Of a stretch of DNA of 64,000 bases, positions 21,870 to 33,439 are shown piece by piece (within the stretch, counting starts at the first letter, position 1; every line of letters begins with the position of its first letter). A program made the position numbers and the translations under genes. Source of the stretch: Sialis fuliginosa (lineage: Eukaryota; Arthropoda; Insecta; Megaloptera; Sialidae); contig OY540816.1 in assembly GCA_961205875.1 (NCBI GenBank), forward strand, positions 10,860,701 to 10,924,700. The letters run 5' to 3'. The notes below the pieces were generated by a model. The model was not told the DNA's origin, searched no databases, and saw only the letters and a list, made by a program, of their open reading frames with translations.

Positions 21870-22629
21870 CATAGACATAGAGAATGGACCAGACATCTGA
21901 CTCGAACACAGAACCGTGTCAAAAGAAAGAGATAGAAACAGGTTTGAATATACTTGTCCTTTTTTTTAAACAGGAGTGTAACTATTTCATTCTTGGTCCA
22001 GAACATTAAAAATATTCATAGATATACTATATGTATATAAAGAGGTTAAAATAATAAACGTTATAAAAAAAATTTATTTAAAAAAAGAAACAATTATTGA
22101 TTTCTAAATAATATAAGTTTCGAATTTTTTTAACCAATTTTAATATCTTGTTCTAATATCAAATTAATATTTAAAATTTTGTTTGTTTGTTTTGTATGTG
22201 CTGTTTGTAAGTGTAGCAATCTACCTCATCATTTTGTAACAACCACGTGGGAATTGATTTAAAACTATTTTTTATTAATATATATTTAATATTTTTGGTA
22301 GCAAAAATGTTAGTTTCCCGGAATATCCGTTCATAATTTTGCAAATTTCTATCAGATCAATTGATTTTTTTTTAAATTTCCTCGATGAAATATGAACCAT
22401 TATAGTATGTTTATTGTTTATATTATTTACTTTTCTAATAAAAAACTTATTGCACAAAAATCACAAGATAGATATACAAAAATATATCTGACAGAAATAC
22501 TACCCTGAACTATAGTAAGCTACCAATCAGATTCTTAGAAAAAGAGGTAGATATATTCCAAACTACACTGCATCTCTCTCTCCTTTTTTGAACAGATGTT
22601 ACACAATTGAGTTAATAATTAAGTCTATG
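21870..22629 (+). mobile_element. hAT-like element, CATAGACATAGAG family, uninterrupted copy
   Basis: Begins CATAGACATAGAGAATGGAC and ends AGTCTATG. It is the inverse of the copy at 26803-28993 over its whole length. Shared landmarks include AGAAAGAGATAGAAACAGGT, CCACGTGGGAATTGATTT, GGTAGCAAAAATGTTA, CAAGATAGATATACAAAAAT and GCATCTCTCTCTCC. Flanks GGGTATAT and GGAGTATAT are a plausible but imperfect duplication. It keeps the uninterrupted site where the other copy was hit by a 1.4-kb insertion. No transposase frame. Confidence 0.8.
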
Positions 22630-22763
22630 GGAGTATATAGACTTGTCTCAACAAATGTTTTATATACAATAGAACGTTTAATTTTGTACGATGCAGCATA
22701 GTAAAATTTCACCAGATCCTTTACAATGTATATTATCATTATAATACGTCTGGTACATAAAAA

Positions 22764-23220
22764 AACGCTACACTTTTTGATTGGGGTAAAAACGTTCTGT
22801 TTTTTTTTGTATTTCCAAAGAAGTTGTTAATTAAAACAGTATTATCTTGTTATCAATGGAACTCTGAAAAAAATGTCTTTCTTTTTTATATGAGGTAAAT
22901 GGATATTGGACACAATAAAAAAGTTATATAACAATTAAGTGAAATTTTCAGATTTTCAAAAATTGTGGGGAACCCTTAAGATTTAGAGAAAAATAAATAA
23001 TAATAAAAAATAATTGTCTGAATAAGAACTTTAAAATAAACAAAAGAAAATTTAAATCGGATGATTAAGAGCTGAGATACAGCCAATATAAAAACACCGG
23101 TGGGGGTCATTTTTAATAGCCGATATAACAGTGTTCTACAAGGATTTTAAAGTGGCTTCCTATCTGAAAATCTTTCTTTTGACCAGAAAGTGGCATACCC
23201 AAATCAAAAAGTGCAGCGTT
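22764..23220. mobile_element. MITE with AACGCTACACTTTTTGATTG termini
   Basis: AACGCTACACTTTTTGATTG then GGGTA on the left is the inverse of TACCCAAATCAAAAAGTGCA then GCGTT on the right. A fragment of this terminus is embedded at about 27265-27290. 457 bp, non-coding, no clear target duplication. Confidence 0.65.
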
Positions 23221-23804
23221 TTGGCTATATTTTCCACGTACTATTAATATGGAAGAATTACGAAATTATCTCCAGTTTTAAGAATACTGAATCAAATAGT
23301 AATATTTCTAACTTAAAAAATTGAGTGATTGTTACGAAATATTTTTCTCCCTGTGGTTTTTCATGTTCAGCTTTATTAAGTTAGCAACTTTTGGAATCCA
23401 AACGGTTCACTCGATACACAGTATGAATGAATCTGAGTGCGTTAATGACATTAGGTATCGACGCGTGTGTTGCCAAATCACATTGTGAGCTAGAACGATG
23501 TGAAGATAACGAGTTGGCAGAGTAGACACATATACATACATAGTAGGTGGAGTAAAAAGTTCAATGATGTTGATATTGGAGACGTGACGAATGTCCAATC
23601 TATTAAACCTTTTTTCCAACTTTTTGTGTGAAGTTGGGATCGGTTGACTGGGTTAATCATAGGGATAAAATGGATTGTGTGTACCCAATAAACTTTATAC
23701 CGAATGTTCAAAATAAAAGCTGCTTACGGAAAAACTTTTCAAACAAAAGTAACTCATTGTCAGTTTGGTTAGGCTACTAATCGTATGTATTATATTATGT
23801 AGTT
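23221..23804. other. No gene seen
   Basis: Two overlapping minus-strand frames of about 70 codons (23407-23711) are open here but show no recognisable motif. Confidence 0.35.
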
Positions 23805-23998
23805 TGCAATGAGAACCTTTATTTTTGTTTTAAGGTTCTAATTCTAGGTGAAAAAGTAAGAAACATTTGTTCGAAACATTGTTAATCCAATTTTTTTGTT
23901 TAACTTAAAAATGAAAAGTTTAAAAATTATTGAACAAGAGTTTCGTATTTTTTCACGTAAAATCAATTCCTTGACAAAAATAAAGGTTCTCATGCTGT
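23805..23998. repeat. Short foldback repeat
   Basis: GAGAACCTTTATTTTTGTTT at 23813 is the inverse of the segment ending AAAATAAAGGTTCTC near 23993. Inner pairs GTGAAAAAGTAAGAAAC / GTTTCGTATTTTTTCAC also match. Arms about 70 bp, loop about 50 bp. Confidence 0.5.
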
Positions 23999-24544
23999 CA
24001 CAAGCAAACAATTATTTCTATAAAAAATAAGTTATATGATAATTTTGTAGGAAATTTAATTCTCTATAAAAATAGTTCAGAGAGCTATAGGTGTAAATAC
24101 AATGAGTTAAAACTTATAAGCGTTTATTTTTTTACAAAAATCAACATTTTAACGTCAATTTTCTATAAATATCAATTAACTGAGCTGCTGAAAAAGGAAT
24201 GACCAAGCCGATAACTAGCATTATTAGAACATAATTTTATTCTCAACAAAATGACGTCCTTAAAAATTTTTCATCAGTTATCATGAATCAGTAATACCAA
24301 CTTTAGTACTAAAGAATAATTTTTCTATGTTATTTAAATAGAAAACAAGACCCCCCTTGTGGCACCTCTTAAAATTAAACTGTGGGGGGATTTATTTTGG
24401 GTCATTAACTACCTTATTTCGTAATGAAAACGAGAAAAAAAATATCGATTTTTTTGACACACCCTAATGTTCATTCAAATGAAAGCAACGCCCGCTAGTT
24501 ATGTATTCTTAACAAACCCGTTTTCTCATTTTACCTCTGTCTTG
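23999..24544. other. No gene seen
   Basis: AT-rich. A CCCCCC / GGGGGG pair at about 24351 and 24385 brackets a 35-bp stretch but could not be tied to an element. Confidence 0.3.
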
Positions 24545-25358
24545 ATATTATTTAAAAAACATCTGCCAAGTAAATGCACAGTGCTTCCTCGTGCTAAATT
24601 CACTAAAACCGATAGTGTTCAGATAAATTGCCTGGCATTGGTTAACCATTTAATTTTTATACAAATTTTACTAAAAAATCTTAGTTCGAATTTTTTCTTA
24701 AAACGCACCTGAATATTTTTTCATATATTTTTAATTTTTTGACAATTTCAATCTAAATCTAAATTTATGCAAATGTCAAAATGACATTTAAAACGTCAAA
24801 GTGACATTTAAAACGCCAAAGTGACATTTAAAACGTCAAAATGACATTTAATATATCCAATCAAATATCAATTTAGAAAAACAAAACACGAATTTTTAAA
24901 ATTAATTTAGATAAATCTTTGTAAGGGAATATTTTACAACAAACGTAGTAGACCCATATTATAGGAAATTTAATTCTCTACAAAAAATATTCTATAAAAT
25001 TTTCTCGTAACATGTGTCGTTCTTGAGATATCTTGAAAAATAAATATTTTGGGGTGTCACCCCTCCCCCTTACACACGATTTTGATGATTTTGAAATGGG
25101 ACCGTCCTCAAACCAAACCCAACCATCCCACCAAGTTTCAATAATATCGGTTCAGTGGTTCATGAGTTATGCGTGTGACAAGGATTCAGGGGACAGACGG
25201 ACGGACACACGGACAGACAGACAGACACGGAACGAAAAGTGTTTGTCTTGACGTGAAACGGATGAATAAATTAAAAATTTTGAAATTGGAGAACTTTTTT
25301 TTGTCTCAATCTGAAACGATCACATAGCTTCTCGTATCTTCGATATTGCGAGGAAGCA
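24545..25358 (-). mobile_element. GCTTCCTCG-family element, most complete copy
   Basis: Carries GTGCTTCCTCGTGCTAAATT at 24581 and ends GATATTGCGAGGAAGCA at 25358, giving GCTTCCTCG inverted termini. Similarity with the 55.9-kb copy continues some 30 bp past the left GCTTCC (ATCTGCCAAGTAAATGCACA), so the true left boundary is near 24545. The interior has GGTTAACCATTTAATTTTTA, the 20-bp tandem array at 24772, AGATATCTTGAAAAATAAAT, and a (GGACAGAC)-rich stretch at 25192-25232. The 72-codon frame at 25033-25251 (GPSSNQTQPSHQVSIIS and onward) recurs as a frame in other copies only because the repeat is conserved. Confidence 0.75.
24772..24850 (+). repeat. Tandem repeat, about 20-bp unit, four copies
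   Basis: Unit AAGTGACATTTAAAACGTCA with one-base variants, inside the GCTTCCTCG-family element. Other copies have only one or two units at the equivalent position, so expansion is specific to this copy. Confidence 0.8.
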
Positions 25359-25430
25359 AAATATACATCAGTGTTCAGAATAGTTCAGATCCTGCTTTAA
25401 AAGTGAAACAACTGAATTAGGTTGGTACAA

Positions 25431-26586
25431 TAGGGGAATGTATGGTATATTGGATCACTCGGTAAATTGGACCACCCTTATATCTCGAAAAGTAGTTTTC
25501 TGATTTCTTAAATGACAACACCGTGCTATAGGTGCCTAACTTCATTGCATATCGGCTATATTGTTTTCCTTGACAAGTTGAATGTTATTGTTTTGTTTCC
25601 GCAAATGTAAATAAGTGATTATTGATGTAATTTTGAGTGATTCGTGCTAAGGGTGTAGTTAGTACAAAGGTAAGCATACAGCGTTTTTAATTTATAGTTT
25701 GCAGCAGCAATTTATCAACAATTAACTGTCATGGATTGATTGGCGGCTTTGATAGGTTATGTTTTTGTTAGAATCATGAAACTTCTATCAATAATCCTAA
25801 CATATGTGATGATTGTCTTTCTTGAATAATTTAATTGAAATAATGTAACGAGATTGATTTCTTATAGTTTTTTGTTTTAATACTTATGATAAATAATTGT
25901 TTGATAATCTGTAATTCATAAATATATATTATGTTTTGTTTACAGGCAGTGGCGTAGGAACGGGGGGGGGGGGTTGGGGTCGAACCCTCCCCCCACCCCG
26001 AAATATGAAATTAATATAACAATTTTGAATTAAATTACCTTTTTGTGATAATACCCCCCCCCCCCCCCCCCCCGAAATATTCAATGTTATTAAAATATGC
26101 GAAATAAGTAAAAAAATTTTGATCATATAGTTCATTTTATTAAATTATATGGCTAAAAAAAAGGTGTTGGACTTTTTTTTTTTTTTTCATAAAATTAAAT
26201 AAATATGAAATTTTTAGCTTATTTGTTTAATAATAATTTCACATATTTTCGGAATACCAAACTTACCCCCCCCCCCCCCCCCCGAAAATTTTTCTTACTA
26301 CGCCACTGTTTACAGGTATATTTTAGTTAAGATTCTATTAAGGTCCAAATTAGCAACCCCGTGATCCAATTTACAGTACCGGTTGGCTAAATTGAAACAA
26401 AGCTCCGATCTTATATTTTGTTGATTTTTGTGGAGTTTATGATAATTATGTTGATTAATACTTAATAGAAACAAAATCTATAAACTGCTGTTTCATTTCA
26501 TAAAAAAATAATTTGTCTAAACCAAAAACTAGTATACTAAATATCGTAATTTAAAAAAAATGGTCCAAATTACCCGACTTTCCCCT
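25431..26586. mobile_element. TA-flanked element with TAGGGGAA termini, carrying a nested MITE
   Basis: The left end TAGGGGAATGTATGGTATAT continues TTGGATCA. The right end, read inward, is TAGGGGAAAGTCGGGTAATT then TGGACCA, so the inverted termini are about 28 bp with mismatches. The TA in the termini may be the target duplication. The nested hAT MITE (25947-26308 plus duplication) accounts for 370 bp, leaving an original element of about 786 bp. No transposase frame. A Tc1/mariner-like origin is inference from the TA. Confidence 0.65.
25947..26308. mobile_element. hAT-type MITE with CAGTGGCG termini, copy B (nested)
   Basis: CAGTGGCGTAGGAACG and TACTACGCCACTG ends, flanked by a perfect 8-bp duplication TTTACAGG (25939-25946 and 26309-26316). 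Like copy A it has very long G and C tracts (from about 25962, 26053 and 26267). It sits inside the TAGGGGAA element, so it is the younger of the two. 362 bp. Confidence 0.92.
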
Positions 26587-26802
26587 ATATTGATTTTTTA
26601 TTGTTAATATGTATATCAATGACTTTTATATCTTTTTATATTCACGTCAAAATGATTCATTTTTCTTGTCGTTTTAAAAGTTTCCAACTTAGTATTTTTG
26701 TATGTATCACATGACATTTTTACAAAAAGAAGAAAATTGAACAGCGATAACAAAATTATTAAATATAAAAGCAATAAGGCGTTAAACGCTTACGTCTTTA
26801 CC

Positions 26803-28993
26803 CATAGACATAGAGAATGGACAGTGCATTCTGTATTAACTCAATGGTGTAACATCTGTTCAAAAAAGGAGAGAGAGATGCAGTGTAGTTTGGAATATAT
26901 CTACCTCTTTTTCTAAGAATCTGATTGGTAGCTTACTATAGTTCAGGGTAGTATTTCTGTCAGATATATTTTTGTATAACTATCTTGTGATTTTTGTGTA
27001 ATAATTTTTTTATTAAAAAAGTAAATAATATAAACAATAAACATACTATACGCTAGGAAACCATCGCTACTAGCGCCGCCCAGTGGCGAAAATTAACATT
27101 TTTGGGTTTATGTCAAACGTAGATAAATTTAAACTGTCAAAATTATTATTAAAAAATCTATATAATTTATTGTGATTAATCAATATAACGAATATTTTTG
27201 TGACTCACACGAATTTGTATTCCCTCGAGTAATGGCTAAAAATAAAAGTAGTCGCATTTATTGTGTACCCAATCAAAAAGTGCATCGCTTTGTTATATAG
27301 CAGAATTACGTTTTCTTACATTTTAATATGCATTTTAAAAACTTTGTTTCTTGTACAGCCTACGATCAACGCTGTATCAATTGAAGCTAGACGTGTAATT
27401 TGGTAAAAAAATATTGATTCCTGATTTTTTTTAAATATGTATTTCTTCACCCTTATATTGGCTAATATCATTGGTAACGCTATTCATATTTGGTTATATT
27501 ATGGTTGATCTCAATATTTTGGAGCTTTAGGAAGAATTTAAGCTAAATTACGAGTTTGCGCGATGATGTCCCCCCGAGTTATTCAATTTTTACTGCTTAA
27601 GACCGAAAATTAGCAATGTTATGGCTTTTTCACCCTGTGAAAGTGGTGTTTTTTGATTGTATTTTATCTAACTGATTCGTTTAAGTATCAGTTACAAATA
27701 TCAATCATAATATAACCTTATCGTCGATTTAGATTGTGAAATAAATCGAAAAAACGGGGGGAGGGTAACTTGATGTTCACCCTTTTATCCAATTTTTAGA
27801 GGTGAAGTTATTTTTTTCTTGTTCAGCGGCTCAAAATCTATAAGAATTAACTTAAACATCGTTGTTCCGGAAAATTTCCCATTTTGATCATTTTCTCTGT
27901 TTCATTGGTTGGACTATTCGGAGATATCCACACTTTTGTAATCCGCCATATACATTTACATTAGATACGCATATCCATGAATCACAATAGGAATATTTCG
28001 CTTTAATATAACATACATAAATTTATGTTCGACCTCCGTAATTTTCGTATTGGATAAAATAAGAAATTTGAAAATAAAAAAAAATAAAAATGCCATAAAA
28101 AAAGTTAATAAAAAATTTTAAAAAATGGTTTTTAAGACCATATATCAACCTAAAGTTTTCCTGAAAATTTCATACAATTATATGAAGCCATTAAGTAAAA
28201 AAAAAATGTTTTCGATTTTCAAATTTTAATTAATTACAGCTAAAATAATTTTCAAAATTAATTAAAACTTAGTGAAATACTTCTTCAGATAGAGGTGCAT
28301 AGATAAAAAAAAAATTAGCGAAATCGAAACATAGGCACACTGCTAATGACACATCCGGCTATCCCGGCTATAGTATTTTTGAAAGTACAAACCCAGTTTT
28401 GCCAGCGTCGCTCACTAGGTGGCGACGTGTCGTTTTTGACAGATGGTTTCCTAGCGTATAATGGTTCATATTTCATCGAGGAAATAAAATAAAAAATCAA
28501 TTGATCTGATAGAAATTTGCAAAATTATGAACGGATATTCCGGGGAAATAACATTTTTGCTACCAAAAATATTAAAATATATATTAATAAAAAATAGTTT
28601 TAAATCAATTCCCACGTGGTTTCTACAAAATGATGAGGTGGATTGCACTTACAAACAGCACATACAAAACAAACAAACAAAATTTTAAATATTTTTTTTT
28701 TATATTAGAACAAGATAATATTATAATTGGTTAAAAAAATTCGAAACTTATATTATTTAGAAATCAATAATTGTTTCTTTTTTTAAATAAAATTTTTTTA
28801 TAACGTTAATTATTTTAACCTCTTTATATACATATAGTATATCTATGAATATTTTTAATGTTCGGGACCAAGAATGAAACAATTACACTCCTGTTTAAAA
28901 AAGGACAAGTATAATCCAAACCTGTTTCTATCTCTTTCTTTTGACACGGTTCTGTGTTCGGATCAGATGCCTGGTCAATTCTCTATGTCTATG
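26803..28993 (-). mobile_element. hAT-like element, CATAGACATAGAG family, interrupted copy
   Basis: Inverse of 21870-22629. Starts CATAGACATAGAGAATGGAC and ends CTCTATGTCTATG. The flanks TCTTTACC (26795-26802) and TCTTAACC (28994-29001) match in 7 of 8 positions, an 8-bp duplication supporting hAT-like transposition. It is split by the 1406-bp insertion at 27051-28456. Without it the element is about 780 bp, close to the 760 bp of the intact copy. Confidence 0.8.
27051..28456. mobile_element. 1.4-kb DNA transposon insertion with TATA target duplication
   Basis: Inverted termini CGCTAGGAAACCATC / GATGGTTTCCTAGCG, flanked by TATA on both sides (27047-27050, 28457-28460). The uninterrupted copy at 22395-22410 shows a single TATA at the same place, so the 4-bp duplication is supported by an empty site. 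Subterminal sequences contain AGCGCCGCCCAGTGGCGAAA on the left and CACTAGGTGGCGACG on the right. The left part resembles 40990-41060. I found no intact transposase. The superfamily is uncertain; a 4-bp duplication excludes TA-only and 8-bp families. Confidence 0.8.
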
Positions 28994-29001
28994 TCTTAAC
29001 C

Positions 29002-29700
29002 CATATTCTAAGAAACATTATTGTAAAACTGGTAAAGTTTTGACGTCATGTACAACACCCCCTCTTCTTCTACTCTCACACGAGATCCCATCTAGATGTG
29101 AACATGTAGGACGTCCGGATAGACAAATAAGTTAAGATTTGTAACTTCCGCAGCGATCTCTTAGTTTCTTGTTTGTGAAACGTGTCTTCTTAATCTAAAG
29201 GTTAATTTTAGTCGCACTTCTTAAGCTTTATACATACGTGCATCTGAAATACAATATACGATACAACAAATTACGTGCAACGAATGAGCTATACATTGCA
29301 TCAAGAAGGAAGCTCTGCTAGGTCTAATCTACCATCTTTTGGTAGTTCAATTTATTATTACGCTCGGTTGATCGTCTAAAACTAGTAATATGTATAAATA
29401 TAGGTACGTTCGTATTAACCAAAATGTTGCCAAAGTTAATTCAGACAATAACGCGTATATTACAAGTGTATTTGCATTAGAAGTCTGCATGTACAACGTG
29501 TTCTAATAGCAATCTACAGAAAATATCTCCCACGGGAGCCACGAGACTTTGTTATATGTAATACTGACAAATTAATAAAAGAAACAATGGAAGAATATAT
29601 AATAAAATTAATAGGACATAAATTATAGAAAATAATATTCTCTACATATGTCAATTAGCCATAATTAATTTTTTTTCATAATTAATTAGAATCCCCACAT
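29002..29700. other. No gene seen
   Basis: AT-rich with a CT-rich patch at 29050-29080. No supported element. Confidence 0.35.
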
Positions 29701-31580
29701 TGTTCACTCTGAGTATTACGTATAAGAAAGTTCCTATGACAAACACGTACACTGTTCAATCTCTGTTATGAACCATTTGAAATGTAGTGAAAATTTGTTT
29801 TTTATTTAAAAAAATGAATAGAACAGAAATTATAGATAATAATATTACCTACAATTTTTAACTTATTATATTTTTCTCTAATTCGCACTGTTTCAAAAAT
29901 AATTAGAAAATTTTTTAAATTGCCATCAGTAAACATTCAGGAAAGGTAAAATATAAATGGATAATTATATCAAAATTCGGATTTAGAAAAAAATTGGCTT
30001 TACTATACACGGAGAGAAAAATCTTAGAAAAATTACTGTGCTCTGCACTATAAACGATGTGCGAAAGTCGAATATGGTCAATTTTATACGGTAAAATAAG
30101 AAAAATTAAAATTCTTAATATAAAAAGTAAAGGACACAATATTATTTTTTAAAATACAGCCCAGCGAAATTTGTAAAACAGCACAGTAAAAAGTTCCAAT
30201 CTCGACAAATTTGTATTTTTTAATGGTTTTTCTTAAAAAAAATGCTATTTAAGTTGTTATAAAATCTTAGGCGGTCTAATGAATTTTACCATTCCGTTTG
30301 TATAATTTTTTCAAAGCTACTCTCAAAAGCAGAAAGAAAGAAAAAGACAGAAGATACCAATTATGTTGAAAACACAAAAACTAAAATTGTGATATCTCAT
30401 TAACTGTTAATCGTGGAGATGTATATATGGTTTTATTTTGTTTGTAAAACGATTCTCTAAAAATCATACGCATCATGTCTAGATCTCAGATTTATGGTTT
30501 TCGATATATTTTAATAGAAAGTTAGAATATAAAGCAAATTTTACTATCAACATAAAGAAGGTAGTAAGATTCGGGTACAGTCGGCTATTTTCGATCTTCC
30601 GACGCCGTATAAGCTGACAGTTACATACTTGTATTGGAATGTATATTTGTTTTAAAAGTACATATTGTAATTGTGTAGTGTTTTCTATTTTAAAGATATT
30701 TTTCTATGTATCGTGATTTTAAAGTATTATATTTTAATTTATATTCAAAAGTGTTTTTAAGTGTTGTGAATAATATTTAAAGCGGGACGTGTAGCATATT
30801 TAGATTCAAAATGGCTATGATTGTTTTTATTTTATTAAAATTATTGTTTTGTGCGAATTTTAAATGAAAGTGGGTGATAAATGTTTTACAATAATGTTTT
30901 GTTCGGTTTTAATGTGTTATTTTTAGAAGTTTTATTTGTAAAATAAGTTTTGACAGATATAGGTTAGTTTAGATTTTAGATATTGAAAATACGTTATTTT
31001 ATATTTAATTTGTCACGATTACTTTAAGTATAATCGATTTATTGATTTTTAATGGATTTTCAAAGATAAAAAGTAAATTGTATATAGTTAATATAAAATA
31101 AATAAAATAAGTAGTTCTGTGAAACGGTCTCTTTGCACATGTATTGGTTGTCATATCTTTATGTAAATTGTTCTACAACTATATTTGTTGTTATTATTAA
31201 TTGTAAAATTAAAAATAATGTATATTATATAAATAAATCGATAACTTTCTTAAAATGAAATTGCTTTTTATTGTTTTTACCTTTCTGTTTGAAAAAATAA
31301 TAATAAGCTATAGAAATTTTATGAATCGGTAAGGCAGTTTTCTGATACAGCATTTCAAATTTTACCATGCTGGCACTGTAATTTTTACCGTAATCACTGA
31401 TAATTTTTATATGGACGTATAAATATTTTTTACTTGTATCGTCGATTGCGCACGCATTATAAGAGAGCACAGTAATTTTTCTAAGATTTTCTGTATAAAA
31501 ATTATCATGACTTTTCTCTCTGTGTACTTATACTATATGTACATATATTTCAAATACCATAGGTATAAGAAAGTAAAAAG
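29701..31580 (+). repeat. Dispersed repeat, TGTTCACTCT-AGTATTACG family, copy interrupted by an insertion
   Basis: Starts TGTTCACTCTGAGTATTACG followed by TATAAGAAAGT and ends TATAAGAAAGTAAAAA after a short hairpin (ACTATATGTACATATATTTC). Matches 61179-61672 block for block (CTAATTCGCACTGTTTCAAA, ATAATATTACCTACAATTTT, ATCAAAATTCGGATTT) except for a 1517-bp insertion at 30008-31524 that the other copy lacks. Ancestral length is about 360-490 bp. Confidence 0.7.
30008..31524. mobile_element. 1.5-kb TA-flanked insertion with CACGGAGAGAAAA termini
   Basis: CACGGAGAGAAAA and TTTTCTCTCTGTG form 13-bp inverted ends (one mismatch), with TA at 30006-30007 and 31525-31526. A further subterminal inverted pair, ATCTTAGAAAAATTACTGTG / CACAGTAATTTTTCTAAGAT, lies 7-30 bp inside. 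The corresponding site in the second host-repeat copy (61.61 kb) is uninterrupted. Frames such as 31225-31470 on the minus strand (81 codons) look non-coding. Likely a non-autonomous Tc1/mariner-type element; the centre (30540-31220) is unrecognised. Confidence 0.75.
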
Positions 31581-32946
31581 CAACTTGTGTATAAAATTAG
31601 ATTTTTTGTGTAATTAAATAAATTGAATAGCAAAAGTAAAAACAAAGTTATTCTAAAATAATTCTCCTAGTTTTCTTAGATCAAAATAAACATTTCTTAT
31701 TCTTCTACTTTTATTCTCAAATTAATTAAAGGAATACGAGTAATAAATTATTGAAAATTTTCAATTATTTTGTTAAAGTCCGATAAAAAATTATTTCAAG
31801 CAAGTTTCTTGTTTTTCTTTTTTTGTAGATTTAGATACGTATATTTTCATTCAATACATTTTTTTAAACTCTGAAACTTTTGCATAAAACATTTTTACCA
31901 GAAACTCAACCCTTTGAAATATTTAACCGTTTCTAAACTATTGGGACACACTATATATAAGTCTATATATAATGTTGAACAGAACGAAGAAAACAATCAT
32001 TTAGTAATCAATCACTCAAGTTATTGATATTTCATTTATACTGCAAAGATTTCAATGTTTTGTTTGCATGTATATTGTATATGTTTTTTGCTATTACATA
32101 AGTTTCTGTTTTTTTTTTTGTTGTTGTTTTTATTATTATTTATAATTATTGTCTTATAAATGCTTATAAAAGAAATTAATAAAAATTAAGTTGTTCACCA
32201 ATAAACTGCATTAAAAATTTTATACAAAATTAAATTTCTATAATTTTATTTTTGTAGATCATTGTATATCTAAAAAAATATCAATAAGGTTAAGATAATT
32301 ACAAAATCTATTTAGAAAAAAATCAGTTTGATGCACATATAGTGTATTAAATTGATTGCGATAATGAATTAGATTTTAATTAGTTTTCCATTGGCGCTCA
32401 CAGTGTGGAGTATATGTTCATAGATATAATTCAGACAGTTTCTGATTGATTACATACTAGTTCGTGATTGATGTACCTCATAATCTCAACTAATGTCGAT
32501 CAGAATAAAGTGCAGAATCTTCTTCATACTACATGTACATTGTACATTTATTAAGGCAGGGTCAGATCTATATCAGAAGTAATAAGTAAAGATTCATGTG
32601 TAATAAAGCGGAACAACCTTATCCAATGGCAAATCTGCAAATTAACCGCACATAAGAACATATATTTTTGGTATCACCATATAATTGCTGGACTCTTAGT
32701 TTTACCCATCGTTTTAAATCATTTTGAATTATAAACTAAGCTAATTATCTGGAGTAAATATGATGGCTGATGTTATGACCAAGTTCTGAAGAATACTCTG
32801 TAACAATAACGATTGAGATTATTTTTTCTTTTAAAATCAGCTGCCGTAGTTCTATCGGATATAAATAATAAAAAATCCACTATGATCTAACCATTTTAAT
32901 CAAAATCTGTCAGATAGTTTGTACGTAATAGCTTCGTAAACAAGTC
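31581..32946. other. AT-rich stretch, nothing recognised
   Basis: No element termini, tandem array or protein-like frame that I can support over about 1.3 kb. Confidence 0.4.
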
Positions 32947-32949
32947 ATT

Positions 32950-33379
32950 GGGTGCGTTTAGCGAACATCAGCGGCTGAGATGCTAACCAAATCGGTTTTG
33001 CTAAATGGGCCGCTACGCAAACGCTGACTTCCAACTGTTGAGTAAACAAGTCAGCTCAAAAAATTAACGCTGCGTCGGTCAGCTATTAGCTGGCTCTGAC
33101 TTGTTCATATTTAGAAGTCAAAACTTTTTGGTTCGGTAAATTATTTTTGCGTTTTCTGAGTCGTTCTTGTCAAAAAAAATGAACAAACCAATTTTTTTTA
33201 AAGAATTTCGTTATTATAAACAACAGGCTCGTTCGTAGAAATGTTAATGGTAATATTTATGTTTTTTGTGATAATATGACTGTAAGCTCACGGTTTAGAG
33301 AATTTGAAGCAGTTGACTGTCAGCATACTCAGCATAATTGACTGCTGACTTTCAACCGCTGAGCTCGCTAAACGCACCC
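32950..33379. mobile_element. MITE with GGGTGCGTTTAGCGA termini (PIF/Harbinger-like)
   Basis: GGGTGCGTTTAGCGA on the left is the exact inverse of TCGCTAAACGCACCC on the right, with ATT on both outer sides (32947-32949, 33380-33382). A 3-bp duplication with GGG-starting ends is typical of PIF/Harbinger, although that group prefers TWA. The interior has several CAGC-GCTGA motifs (TCAGCGGCTGAG, GTCAGCTCAA, GGTCAGCTATTAGCTGGC, CCGCTGAGC) in both senses, possibly transposase-binding repeats. 430 bp, non-coding. Confidence 0.75.
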
Positions 33380-33439
33380 ATTGTTTGAGCAAAGAGTCTA
33401 AAAGTCTAAAGTTCTAACAAAATATTATGTACGGAAGCG

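Noticed and set aside
25033..25251. 72-codon frame conserved in several repeat copies
   Set aside because: Conservation is that of the GCTTCCTCG-family DNA; copies have stops and the frame has no start or function evidence.
25970..25990. GGTTCGACCCC (minus strand) as a tRNA or SINE B box
   Set aside because: It lies within the hAT MITE beside poly-G/C tracts; no A box or cloverleaf fits.
26051..26075. Poly-C tract as a functional regulatory element
   Set aside because: It is part of the hAT MITE family's characteristic tracts and may also be affected by sequencing or assembly error.
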